Assembly (NCBI GenBank): GCA_041484525.1
Contig: JBGPHT010000102.1
Coordinates: 1-26,505, forward strand
Direction: 5' to 3'
Length of the DNA: 26,505 nt
Source of the DNA: JBGPHT01 sp041484525
GTDB taxonomy: Bacteria; Acidobacteriota; Terriglobia; Bryobacterales; Bryobacteraceae
Positions 8,397 to 15,969 of this stretch are shown piece after piece; the stretch's first letter is position 1; each line of letters opens with the position of its first letter. The position numbers and the translations under genes are program-made. The notes beneath the pieces are model-generated. The model did not search any database, had not been told where the DNA came from, and saw nothing but the letters and a program-made list of their open reading frames with translations.

Positions 8397-10919
8397 ATGG
8401 TGAGAAATATCCTCCTGCTGCTCTCGTTCGCAGCGGCAAGCTTTGCCCAAAACGAACCGTACAAAGACCTCGACCTGCCGGCCGGGAAGCGTGCCGCCGA
8501 TATCGTGTCGCGCATGACTCTCGAGGAGAAAGTCCTCCAGATGCAGAACTCCGCGCCGGCGCTCGCGAGGCTCGGCATACCTGCCTACGACTGGTGGAAC
8601 GAGGCGCTGCATGGCGTGGCCCGCGCGGGGCAGGCCACCGTTTTCCCGCAGGCGATCGGGCTCGCCGCAACTTGGGACACCGGCCTGATGCATCGCATCG
8701 CCGACGTCATTTCCACCGAAGCTCGCGCCAAATACAACGAGGCCCTCCGCAACAACGACCATAGCCGCTACCACGGCCTGACCTTCTGGTCGCCCAACAT
8801 TAATATCTTTCGCGATCCGCGCTGGGGCCGCGGCCAGGAGACCTACGGCGAAGATCCCTACCTGACCGGCCGTCTGGCCGTCGCCTTCATCCAGGGCCTG
8901 CAGGGCAACGATCCGCATTACTTCAAGGTGATCGCGACCGCCAAGCATTACGCTGTGCACAGCGGCCCTGAATCCTCGCGCCACCAGTTCGATGTCAAGC
9001 CGAACGAGCGCGACCTGAAGCAGACCTACCTGCCCGCATTTCGCGCCAGCATCCTCGAAGGCAAAGCCGACTCCGTGATGTGCGCCTACAACCGCGTCGA
9101 CGGCGTGCCGGCCTGCGCCAGCACCGATCTTCTGCAGAAGCAGCTTCGCGGCGAGTGGGGTTTCACCGGCTTTATCGTGAGCGATTGCGGCGCCGTCAGC
9201 GACATCTTTCGCGGCCACCAATACAAACCGAATGCCGCGGAGGCGTCCGCCATCGCCGTCAAGGCAGGCACCGATCTCACCTGCGGCAACGAATACCGGG
9301 CGCTGGTCGATGCCGTGAAGACCGGCCTCATCACGGAGGCCGAAGTCAACCGCTCGCTCGAGCGCCTGTTCGTGGCGCGTTTCAAGCTGGGCATGTTCGA
9401 TCCTCCCGAGCGCGTGCCGTTTTCAAAGATCCCCTATTCGGAGAGTGATTCTGCCGAGCACCGCAAGCTCGCGCTCGAAGCCGCCCGGAAATCCATCGTC
9501 CTCTTGAAGAACGAAAACCAGACCCTGCCGCTGAAGGCCTCCATACGCAAGATCGCGGTGATCGGCCCCTCCGCCGACGACCCGGAGGCCATGCTCGGCA
9601 ACTACAACGGCTTCTCGTCGAAGCATGTGCCGCCGCTCGAAGGCATCGAGCGGCAATTCGCCGGAAAGGCCGAGGTCCGGTTCGTGCTCGGCGCCACGTA
9701 TACGTCGCAATCGCCCGCGCTGGTGCCGTCGAACGTACTGTCTCCACGCAATGGCGCAGGCCGTGGCGTCATGGCCGAGTACTTCGATAACCCCGACTTC
9801 CAAGGCCAGCCCAAACTTGCACGCGTGGAGCCGCGCCCCTACCTGCAGGCCGGTATCGTCGATCCCGCCGTCGCCGCCGCGTTCCCGCAACGCGGCTACT
9901 CAGTCCGTTGGACGGGAACGCTGCGCGCGCCGGTCACGGGAGATTACGCAATCAATCGGCGCGGCGCGATCCGCGTGTTCCTCGACGACAAAGAACTCGT
10001 CCCGGAGGGTGCCCCCGCCGGCGGCGGCCGGGGCCAACCGCCGGTCTTGCACGCACAACTCGATGCCGGTCGCGCGTACAACCTGAGGATTCAGTTCACG
10101 CCGACGCAGGGTCCCGCCGGCGGTAGTGCGTCGATCTCCTGGATTCCGCCCGCCGAGCCGCTCCTCGCCCAAGCCCTGCAAGCCGTCAAGGACTCCGACG
10201 TGACCCTTGCCTTCGTCGGCTTGAACCCGAACCTGGAAGGCGAAGAGATGCGCGTCGCCATCCCCGGTTTTGCTGGTGGCGACCGCACGGATCTGAAAAT
10301 CCCCGAGCCACAGGAGCGTTTGATCGAGGCCGCGATTGCAACCGGCAAGCCCGTCGTCGTGGTGTTGACCAGCGGCAGCGCGCTGGCCGCGAACTACGCC
10401 GCCGAGCACGCCGCCGCGGTCCTGGAAGCCTGGTATGCCGGTGAAGAGGCGGGCACCGCCATCGCCGAGACGCTGGCCGGCGTGAACAATCCGGCCGGCC
10501 GCTTGCCCGTCACTTTCTACCGCAACGTCGATCAGTTGCCGCCCTTCGACGACTACTCGATGAATGGCCGCACTTATCGATACTTCAAAGGAGATGCCCT
10601 GTACGGATTTGGCTTCGGCCTGAGCTATTCGAGATTCGCTTATTCGGGGCTCCGTGCACAGCGGACTCCCAAGGGCGCGCGTGTCTCTGTCCGTGTGAAA
10701 AACGATTCCTCGCGCGAGGGCGACGAAGTAGTGCAGGTCTACGTCGCCGGCGTAGATTCGATCCGCGACCTCCGCGGCTTCGAGCGCATCCACCTGCGCC
10801 CCGGCGAAACCCGCACGGTGGAGTTCACCATCGCCGATCTTCCCGGCAACAAAGTTCAGATCAGCGTCGGCGGCGGCCAACCCATCGGCCGCATCCCGCA
10901 CCTCGATACGATTCTTTAG
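8397..10919 (+). CDS. Secreted GH3 beta-xylosidase with PA14 insert
   Basis: This 840-residue glycoside hydrolase family 3 enzyme probably releases D-xylose from xylo-oligosaccharides. A signal peptide (residues 1-18) precedes the N-terminal barrel with DWWNEALHG (65-73), PRWGRGQETYGEDPY (141-155), the KH pair at 183-184 and the nucleophile Asp263 in FIVSDCGAV. The second domain carries the loop NPNLEGEE (611-618), which holds the likely acid/base glutamate. A PA14 domain is inserted at about 456-585 (AEYFDNPDFQGQP), and a fibronectin-III-like domain closes the protein. The DWWNEALHG form is typical of bacterial xylan 1,4-beta-xylosidases, but GH3 enzymes are often promiscuous, for example acting on glucosides or arabinosides. 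The ATG at 8397 follows GGGAGGAG by eight bases. Its stop lies 39 bases from the convergent alpha-glucuronidase. Confidence 0.9.
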   Translation: MVRNILLLLSFAAASFAQNEPYKDLDLPAGKRAADIVSRMTLEEKVLQMQNSAPALARLGIPAYDWWNEALHGVARAGQATVFPQAIGLAATWDTGLMHRIADVISTEARAKYNEALRNNDHSRYHGLTFWSPNINIFRDPRWGRGQETYGEDPYLTGRLAVAFIQGLQGNDPHYFKVIATAKHYAVHSGPESSRHQFDVKPNERDLKQTYLPAFRASILEGKADSVMCAYNRVDGVPACASTDLLQKQLRGEWGFTGFIVSDCGAVSDIFRGHQYKPNAAEASAIAVKAGTDLTCGNEYRALVDAVKTGLITEAEVNRSLERLFVARFKLGMFDPPERVPFSKIPYSESDSAEHRKLALEAARKSIVLLKNENQTLPLKASIRKIAVIGPSADDPEAMLGNYNGFSSKHVPPLEGIERQFAGKAEVRFVLGATYTSQSPALVPSNVLSPRNGAGRGVMAEYFDNPDFQGQPKLARVEPRPYLQAGIVDPAVAAAFPQRGYSVRWTGTLRAPVTGDYAINRRGAIRVFLDDKELVPEGAPAGGGRGQPPVLHAQLDAGRAYNLRIQFTPTQGPAGGSASISWIPPAEPLLAQALQAVKDSDVTLAFVGLNPNLEGEEMRVAIPGFAGGDRTDLKIPEPQERLIEAAIATGKPVVVVLTSGSALAANYAAEHAAAVLEAWYAGEEAGTAIAETLAGVNNPAGRLPVTFYRNVDQLPPFDDYSMNGRTYRYFKGDALYGFGFGLSYSRFAYSGLRAQRTPKGARVSVRVKNDSSREGDEVVQVYVAGVDSIRDLRGFERIHLRPGETRTVEFTIADLPGNKVQISVGGGQPIGRIPHLDTIL

Positions 10920-10958
10920 CTTCTCGGCGATCTCCGCGTCTCGGCGGTGAGCAAGCAG
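10920..10958. repeat. Convergent gap with a degenerate CTCGGCG / CTCCGCGTCT motif
   Basis: The 39 bases between the two convergent stop codons contain an imperfect 10-11-base periodic unit (CTCGGCGAT, CTCCGCGT, CTCGGCGGTGA). Similar 'ccgcgtct..gcggtga' strings are common as dispersed intergenic elements in GC-rich environmental bacteria. No convincing bidirectional terminator hairpin was found. There is a single copy here, so the repeat assignment is tentative. Confidence 0.25.
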
Positions 10959-13457
10959 TCACTGCTTTACTATCTCCACGTAGTCCAAGCCCGCGCCATC
11001 CGCGCGTTCCGGCACACCCTCGATCCGAACCTCGTCCCCCGGCCGCAACGCCACCCCCGCGATCACCCGACGCGACGACGCTCCCGCATCCATCCGACGC
11101 ACCGGCAGCCGGTCCGCCGCGCTCCACTCGTCCACCACCTGCTTCCCCACTAGCACCCGATACCGCGCCACTCCATCCGCGAGATCGAAGTACTGCACGT
11201 TCACCGTGTACCACCCGGCCGCGCCGTCGAACTTCGTCGTGGCCGCACACGGCGCCGCCGCGCATGCCACTGCCTTCCCGCCCGACGCTGCTTCCCACGG
11301 TGTCACATCGCGCGCCGTGTACCCATCGAGGCTCATCGCTTCCGCCTCCATCCGCCCCGGATAATGCCCCACCCGCGCCTTCGCGTCCGCCACACCCGAC
11401 GCGCGCGCGAACCACTGCGTCACCGCATCCCGCCACACCACAGCCTGCCCTGCCTGGTATTCCAACTGCTCCAACACCTCGCGATAGCGCTGCTCATCCA
11501 CGCTCCCCTTGAGCGCGGTCCACTGCCGCACATACTGCGCCACACGATCCGCGCCCTCGTAATGCGAGTCGTAAATGGACTGAATCACTGTCTTACCCGA
11601 GTGCAGTTTGTACGTGTACGGCACATGGTGCAGGAACAGCAGCAGGTCGTCCGGACACGATTCGAGCGATTCGTAAACCTTCGCCACCGCCGGCCGATAT
11701 TGTCCGATGTAGCCGGTACCTGTCGCCACCGTGCGATCCATGCCGACGCCTTGCTCGTCCGCGCGATGCCACTGCCCCCAGCCGTTGCGCTCGGACGCTT
11801 CCACGTTCACGCTGTAATGATTCCCGGTGATGTCGGTGAGGGTCTGCAGCCCCAGCGGCCCGGTGTAGTTCTCGAACGTACGCCACGAGCTGAGATGGAT
11901 GCCCACGATCGTTTCTACGGTCTTCGGATCGCTGCCGAACGTGAGCCGCGTCCACTCGTCGGCGATCCGCTGCGCGCTCAAATCCGGATTCCACGCGAGG
12001 CGCCCGTACCCATAAAGATTCGCCTGCGACAGATGGTTTCCGGACCAGTTGCTGTCGAGCCCTATGTTTGAAACGCCGACGAATCCGCCGACCGGACGCC
12101 GGAAGGTCTTCCCCGCCGCCAGCGCTTTCACCGGCGTACCCGCGCCCTTCGCGTGCAGATCGAAATCCAGTGTCTCTTTCCACATAGGCACCAGGAACAC
12201 CGTGTACCGCGACTGGCCGAAGTACTCTTGCGTGACCTGCAGTTCGATCGCCTCGTTCGTCTTCTCGAGCGCGCCGAACAGCGGCGATGCCGGCTCCCGC
12301 ACCTGAAAATCGATCGGCCCGTTCTTGATCTGGACGATCGTGTTGTCATCGAACTTGCCGTCCAGGGGGACAAAGTTGTCATACGCCGCGCGGCCGCGGT
12401 CGTTCTTCAGGTTTTGCCAGTCCATGTGGTGGTCGTATACAAACCCGCGGTAGAACAGGAGCCCATTGTGCGGCGCCACTGCGCGAGCCACCACGTTGGC
12501 CGCATCAGCGTGCGTTCTGCCATAAGTCGAAGGCCCCACACGGCCCTCCGAATCCGCCTTCAGCACAAATCCGCCGAGGTCGGGAACAGCACGGTACAAA
12601 TCGTCCGCCCGCGCCTTCCACCACGCGGCGACGCGTTCATCCAGCGGATCGAACGAATCCAATCCCCCGATCGTCTTCGGACTTCCGAAGTCCACCGCAA
12701 TCGCCACCCGCACGCCCCACGGCCGCATCTGATCCGCGATGCGCGCGATCTGCGGAATGAACTCCGCGGTCAGCACCAGTGGATTAGCGTTCACGTTGTT
12801 GATCGAGCACCCGTTGATCCCGAGCGAGGCCAGCAGGCGCGCATAATCCGCCACACGGCTCAGATCTTCGCGAACATGCCCGCCCTCCCAGAAGATCGAC
12901 CGGCCGCCATACCCGCGCTCGATCGAGCCGTCGAGATTGTTCCACTCGTTCACCCATCGCACCGGAGCATAGGGCGACTGCTTCTCGTCCAGATTGTCGA
13001 CCGATTCGCCGAGCGCGACCTTCCGCAGTAGCGCAAACGTTCCGTACAGCACTCCGCGATCGTTGGCCGCGGTTATGACTGTATACCGCACCGCTCCGCT
13101 CCGCACCGTCTTCAGCCAGTAGCCGTCCGGCGCGAGTTCAGCCGCGAGATTCAAGTGCGGCGCCGCCTGCTTGATCTCCGCCAGCGTCCCCAACAGAATC
13201 GCGCTCTCCGTCGGCAGATTCGCGTCAGCCCGCAAGGTTCGCCCGAGCATCCCACGTATGCCGCGGATCAACTCCTGCTGTGCACTCTGCACGACGATCG
13301 ACTGGCTTACTGCGGCAGCCACGGCGGGAACGGCCGTCTGATAGGGCGCGCGCGCTGAGCCCTCGAGCACCCGATACCGCAGCCACGCGTCGTAGCCCGT
13401 CTCGGCGTGAACGCTGAGAGCCATCACCGCGCTCAGGAAAAAAGATCTCGAGAGCAT
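10959..13457 (-). CDS. Secreted GH67 alpha-glucuronidase
   Basis: This 832-residue enzyme should remove (4-O-methyl)-D-glucuronic acid from the non-reducing end of xylo-oligosaccharides. The family-67 catalytic signature is complete: Glu304 in VLKADSEG (acid), Asp366 in FVPLDGKFDDN, and Glu388 in NGPIDFQVREP. The N-terminal alpha/beta domain, the barrel and the C-terminal helical domain follow in the usual order, with an extra beta-rich segment over about the last 110 residues. Residues 1-18 look like a signal peptide, so it is probably periplasmic or secreted; many characterised GH67 enzymes are intracellular, so this is notable. The ATG at 13457 follows TAGGAGGA, which overlaps the stop codon of the dehydratase gene ten bases upstream, so it is the last gene of the minus-strand operon. 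Confidence 0.93.
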   Translation of the reverse strand: MLSRSFFLSAVMALSVHAETGYDAWLRYRVLEGSARAPYQTAVPAVAAAVSQSIVVQSAQQELIRGIRGMLGRTLRADANLPTESAILLGTLAEIKQAAPHLNLAAELAPDGYWLKTVRSGAVRYTVITAANDRGVLYGTFALLRKVALGESVDNLDEKQSPYAPVRWVNEWNNLDGSIERGYGGRSIFWEGGHVREDLSRVADYARLLASLGINGCSINNVNANPLVLTAEFIPQIARIADQMRPWGVRVAIAVDFGSPKTIGGLDSFDPLDERVAAWWKARADDLYRAVPDLGGFVLKADSEGRVGPSTYGRTHADAANVVARAVAPHNGLLFYRGFVYDHHMDWQNLKNDRGRAAYDNFVPLDGKFDDNTIVQIKNGPIDFQVREPASPLFGALEKTNEAIELQVTQEYFGQSRYTVFLVPMWKETLDFDLHAKGAGTPVKALAAGKTFRRPVGGFVGVSNIGLDSNWSGNHLSQANLYGYGRLAWNPDLSAQRIADEWTRLTFGSDPKTVETIVGIHLSSWRTFENYTGPLGLQTLTDITGNHYSVNVEASERNGWGQWHRADEQGVGMDRTVATGTGYIGQYRPAVAKVYESLESCPDDLLLFLHHVPYTYKLHSGKTVIQSIYDSHYEGADRVAQYVRQWTALKGSVDEQRYREVLEQLEYQAGQAVVWRDAVTQWFARASGVADAKARVGHYPGRMEAEAMSLDGYTARDVTPWEAASGGKAVACAAAPCAATTKFDGAAGWYTVNVQYFDLADGVARYRVLVGKQVVDEWSAADRLPVRRMDAGASSRRVIAGVALRPGDEVRIEGVPERADGAGLDYVEIVKQ

Positions 13458-13467
13458 CGTCGTCCTC

Positions 13468-14709
13468 CTATTCCATCGCCACCGGACGGTCATCCTTTGG
13501 ATCGGCCCAGCGGTCATTCGGAATGATGGGCGTCCATCCTGGCCGCCCCGGATCCTGGTCGTATGGATAACCGCCCAGCCGCTGATAGAGTTCGCTGTAC
13601 TCGCGCAACTTCTCGCGATCGAGTTTCACGCCCAGCCCCGGCTTGTCGGGCACGGGCAGCGATCCGTTCTCGTACCGCATCAATCCGCCCTCGATGATGT
13701 CGTCCGTCAAATGGTGATAATGCGCATCGGCCGCGAACGACAGATTGGGAATCACCGCGCCCAGGTGCAGCATGGTCGCCAGTTGAATGCCCAGTTCGCC
13801 CGACGAGTGCACCGCGACACCGAGTTGGAACGTCTCGCAAACTGCCGCCGCCTTCACGCACGGGCGGATGCCGCCCCAGAACGTCGTGTCGAGGAGAATC
13901 ACATCTACCGCGGTGTCGAGCGCATTCGCCGCCAGTTGCTCGAAGTTCACCACCACTGTATTCGTGGCCAGCGGAACCCGCACCATCTGCCGCGTGCGCC
14001 GCATTCCGTTCAGTCCGAATACCGGATCTTCCAGGTAGTCGTTGCGCAGCCACTCGATCCCCTGCCCGAACCGGATCGCCTGCTCAGTGGACCACACGCC
14101 GTTCGGGTCGAATCGCAGCGAGTCGCCAGGGAACGCCGCCGCCAGCGCGCGATACCCTTCCAATTCGTAGTCCGGATGAAAGACGCCGGCCTTCATCTTG
14201 TGCGTAGTGAAACCGAAGCGCCGCTTCAGCGCCGCCGCGTTCTCCAAGACTTGGTCGATGGTGCGCACTTCGCCCGCGCCTGTCTTCGGATTGGGATACC
14301 GGAAGAAGCAGTACGCGGCAAACGGCACGCGGTCCCGCAGCCGGCCTCCCAGAATCTCGGACACCGGCACGCCCCATGCCTGTCCCAGAATGTCCAGGCA
14401 AGCGAATTCCAAGGCCGCCAACACCTGCGTCCGGTTGTTATATAAGGATGCCGTCGGATTCGCGATCCGGAACCGCATCTCCTCCAGTCGCGCCGGGTCG
14501 TGCCCCACCAGGTACGACTTCATGGCGCGGAACACCGCCTCGCCCGACTCGCCGCCGCCGCCCATCTCGCCCAGTCCGATCAGGCCGGTATCGGTCTCGA
14601 CCTCCACGATGGTCCTGACAAAACGGCCCCAGTGACACCCATTGGCATGCCGCAACGGCGCTTCGAGCGGCACCGTAACTGTCGTCGCTCGAATGTCTTG
14701 AATCTTCAC
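13468..14709 (-). CDS. Enolase-superfamily acid-sugar dehydratase, glucarate-dehydratase-like
   Basis: This 413-residue protein has the capping domain and barrel of the mandelate racemase/glucarate dehydratase branch. Visible active-site features are the KxK pair (Lys171, Lys173), metal ligands Asp201 (FDPNG), Glu227 (LEDP) and Asn250 (ATNT), and the Asp274-His301 dyad (LLDTTF, AVHSSGELG). These line up with the glucarate dehydratase pattern (Lys-x-Lys, Asp, Glu, Asn, Asp-His). The expected reaction is abstraction of the proton next to a carboxylate and loss of the neighbouring hydroxyl from an aldarate or related acid sugar. The start is GTG at 14709 with GAGG ten bases upstream. Its place just before the alpha-glucuronidase gene points to a product of glucuronic acid as substrate. 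Exact specificity is open: it could be glucarate, a methylated aldarate or another acid. Confidence 0.85.
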   Translation of the reverse strand: MKIQDIRATTVTVPLEAPLRHANGCHWGRFVRTIVEVETDTGLIGLGEMGGGGESGEAVFRAMKSYLVGHDPARLEEMRFRIANPTASLYNNRTQVLAALEFACLDILGQAWGVPVSEILGGRLRDRVPFAAYCFFRYPNPKTGAGEVRTIDQVLENAAALKRRFGFTTHKMKAGVFHPDYELEGYRALAAAFPGDSLRFDPNGVWSTEQAIRFGQGIEWLRNDYLEDPVFGLNGMRRTRQMVRVPLATNTVVVNFEQLAANALDTAVDVILLDTTFWGGIRPCVKAAAVCETFQLGVAVHSSGELGIQLATMLHLGAVIPNLSFAADAHYHHLTDDIIEGGLMRYENGSLPVPDKPGLGVKLDREKLREYSELYQRLGGYPYDQDPGRPGWTPIIPNDRWADPKDDRPVAME

Positions 14710-14732
14710 AATCAGTTCGCCTCGATATCAAA

Positions 14733-15062
14733 TCAGACGCCGATGAAAATTGTACCCGCCTCGACCGTCAACTCCACCCCCGCAGCCCTGGCCGCCTCCT
14801 GCAACGCCGCATCCAGCATCACCACCGGGTCGGGACCCACTTCGAGCCTTCGCAGAAGTCCCTCCCCCTTCTTGGCGCCCGCCGACAACGTGAGCTTCAG
14901 GCCGCGTCTTTTGCACTTGACCGCCGTCCCGTCCTCCAGCGTCGTGTTCATAGGCTTGATGTACGCATCCACGTAATGCGCGCCGATGCCCGACTTATCG
15001 TCCGTGAACCGCGGAAGTTTTTCCAACGCCAGTGCCTCAACGTCGCAGAGTCTCATCTTCAT
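14733..15062 (-). CDS. Unrecognised 109-residue protein of the corrinoid operon
   Basis: I do not recognise this protein. It starts at ATG 15062, overlapping the TGA of the homocysteine methyltransferase gene by four bases (ATGA), so it is almost certainly translated by coupling and is a real gene. It is a soluble alpha/beta protein without signal peptide or membrane segment, with two cysteines (Cys6, Cys50), a basic stretch KCKRRGLK, and a C-terminal end rich in beta branches (LTVEAGTIFIGV). Its stop lies 23 bases before the GTG of the dehydratase. The position between the methyl acceptor enzyme and the dehydratase suggests a small accessory or binding protein for the methyl-transfer step, but that is only inference from context. 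Confidence 0.75.
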   Translation of the reverse strand: MKMRLCDVEALALEKLPRFTDDKSGIGAHYVDAYIKPMNTTLEDGTAVKCKRRGLKLTLSAGAKKGEGLLRRLEVGPDPVVMLDAALQEAARAAGVELTVEAGTIFIGV

Positions 15063-15967
15063 GACCGTACCAGATACTCGTCCATTGTCTTGCGAAATGC
15101 GCGGATGTGCTCCGGCGTGCTGCCGCAGCACACGCCGATGATATTGGCGCCCGCCTCGATCAGCGGCGCCACGCCCGGCACCATCTGCTCCGGCGTTTCA
15201 TCGTACACGACCTTCATGTTCACCAGCTTCGGCTGCCCGGCGTTAGGTTGAACCATCACCGGCAAATCGGTTACTTCGCGATACCGTTCCACCGCCTGTC
15301 TCGCCCGCTCCATGTCCATTCCGGTGCCGCAGTTCAGCGCCACGATGTCGATTCCGTGCTCCTGCATGAACTTCGCGGCATGCTCCGGATCGACCCCCAT
15401 CATGGTGCGGAACGTCGACCGGTCGAGCGTCACATCGTACGCCATCGACCCGATCGTGCAGCCCGCGCCCGCCTCCTTCGCCGCTTGGATCGCGAGCCCA
15501 AGTTCTTCGAGCGAAGTCTGCGTCTCGATGATGATCGCGTCCGCACCCGCATCCACCAGGGCCTGCGCCTGTTCGCCGAACGCATCGCGCACGTCCGCTT
15601 CCGTGAAGTCGCCGTAGGGTTCGAGCAGGCCGCCGAACGGCCCGATGTCGCCGATCACATATCCCGTCCTGCCGTCGAACGCCTCGCGCGCGATCTCGAC
15701 CGCAGCCCGATTGATCTCCCGTACTTTGCCGGCGTGCGAATGCCGGTTCAGCATGATCCGCGAGCCGCCGAACGTATTCGTCAGGATGCAGTCCGAACCC
15801 GCTTCGGCATACCGCCGCTGAATCCCCAGGACCCTCTCGGGGTGCGTCAGATTCCACGCCTCGCCGCAGCCGCCCTGCTCGAGACCGGCCAGCATCAGTT
15901 GCGTACCCATGGCGCCGTCGGCCAGCAGGGGCCGCTCCCGAATCGCCTCCAGTAGTGGCTTCCTCAC
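15059..15967 (-). CDS. Homocysteine S-methyltransferase, MetH N-domain type
   Basis: This 302-residue zinc enzyme corresponds to the homocysteine-binding barrel of cobalamin-dependent methionine synthase. It shows LLADGAMGTQL near the N-terminus, the zinc ligands Cys213 (ALNCGTG) and Cys280-Cys281 (GVCCGSTP), and TNTFGGSR (64-70). It lacks the folate, cobalamin and activation domains of MetH, which appear here only as separate genes (corrinoid protein and activation-like protein), with no folate domain. The likely reaction is transfer of a methyl group from the operon's methylated corrinoid protein to homocysteine, giving methionine. I start it at GTG 15967, two bases after the stop of the upstream gene and twelve after AGAGGAG; longer frames would run into that gene. 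Another thiol as acceptor is possible. Confidence 0.85.
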   Translation of the reverse strand: MRKPLLEAIRERPLLADGAMGTQLMLAGLEQGGCGEAWNLTHPERVLGIQRRYAEAGSDCILTNTFGGSRIMLNRHSHAGKVREINRAAVEIAREAFDGRTGYVIGDIGPFGGLLEPYGDFTEADVRDAFGEQAQALVDAGADAIIIETQTSLEELGLAIQAAKEAGAGCTIGSMAYDVTLDRSTFRTMMGVDPEHAAKFMQEHGIDIVALNCGTGMDMERARQAVERYREVTDLPVMVQPNAGQPKLVNMKVVYDETPEQMVPGVAPLIEAGANIIGVCCGSTPEHIRAFRKTMDEYLVRS

Positions 15968-15969
15968 GG

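Noticed and set aside
12153..13031. 292-codon plus-strand frame inside the alpha-glucuronidase
   Set aside because: Antisense to catalytic motifs of GH67 and with low-complexity composition.
13468..14709. Muconate cycloisomerase or mandelate racemase
   Set aside because: The Asp-His dyad, KxK, FDPNG and HSSGELG pattern fits the glucarate-dehydratase-like branch better, and the surrounding genes handle uronic acids.
15059..15967. Full methionine synthase (MetH)
   Set aside because: Only the homocysteine domain is present in this protein; cobalamin and activation-like parts are separate genes and no folate-binding domain exists in the window.
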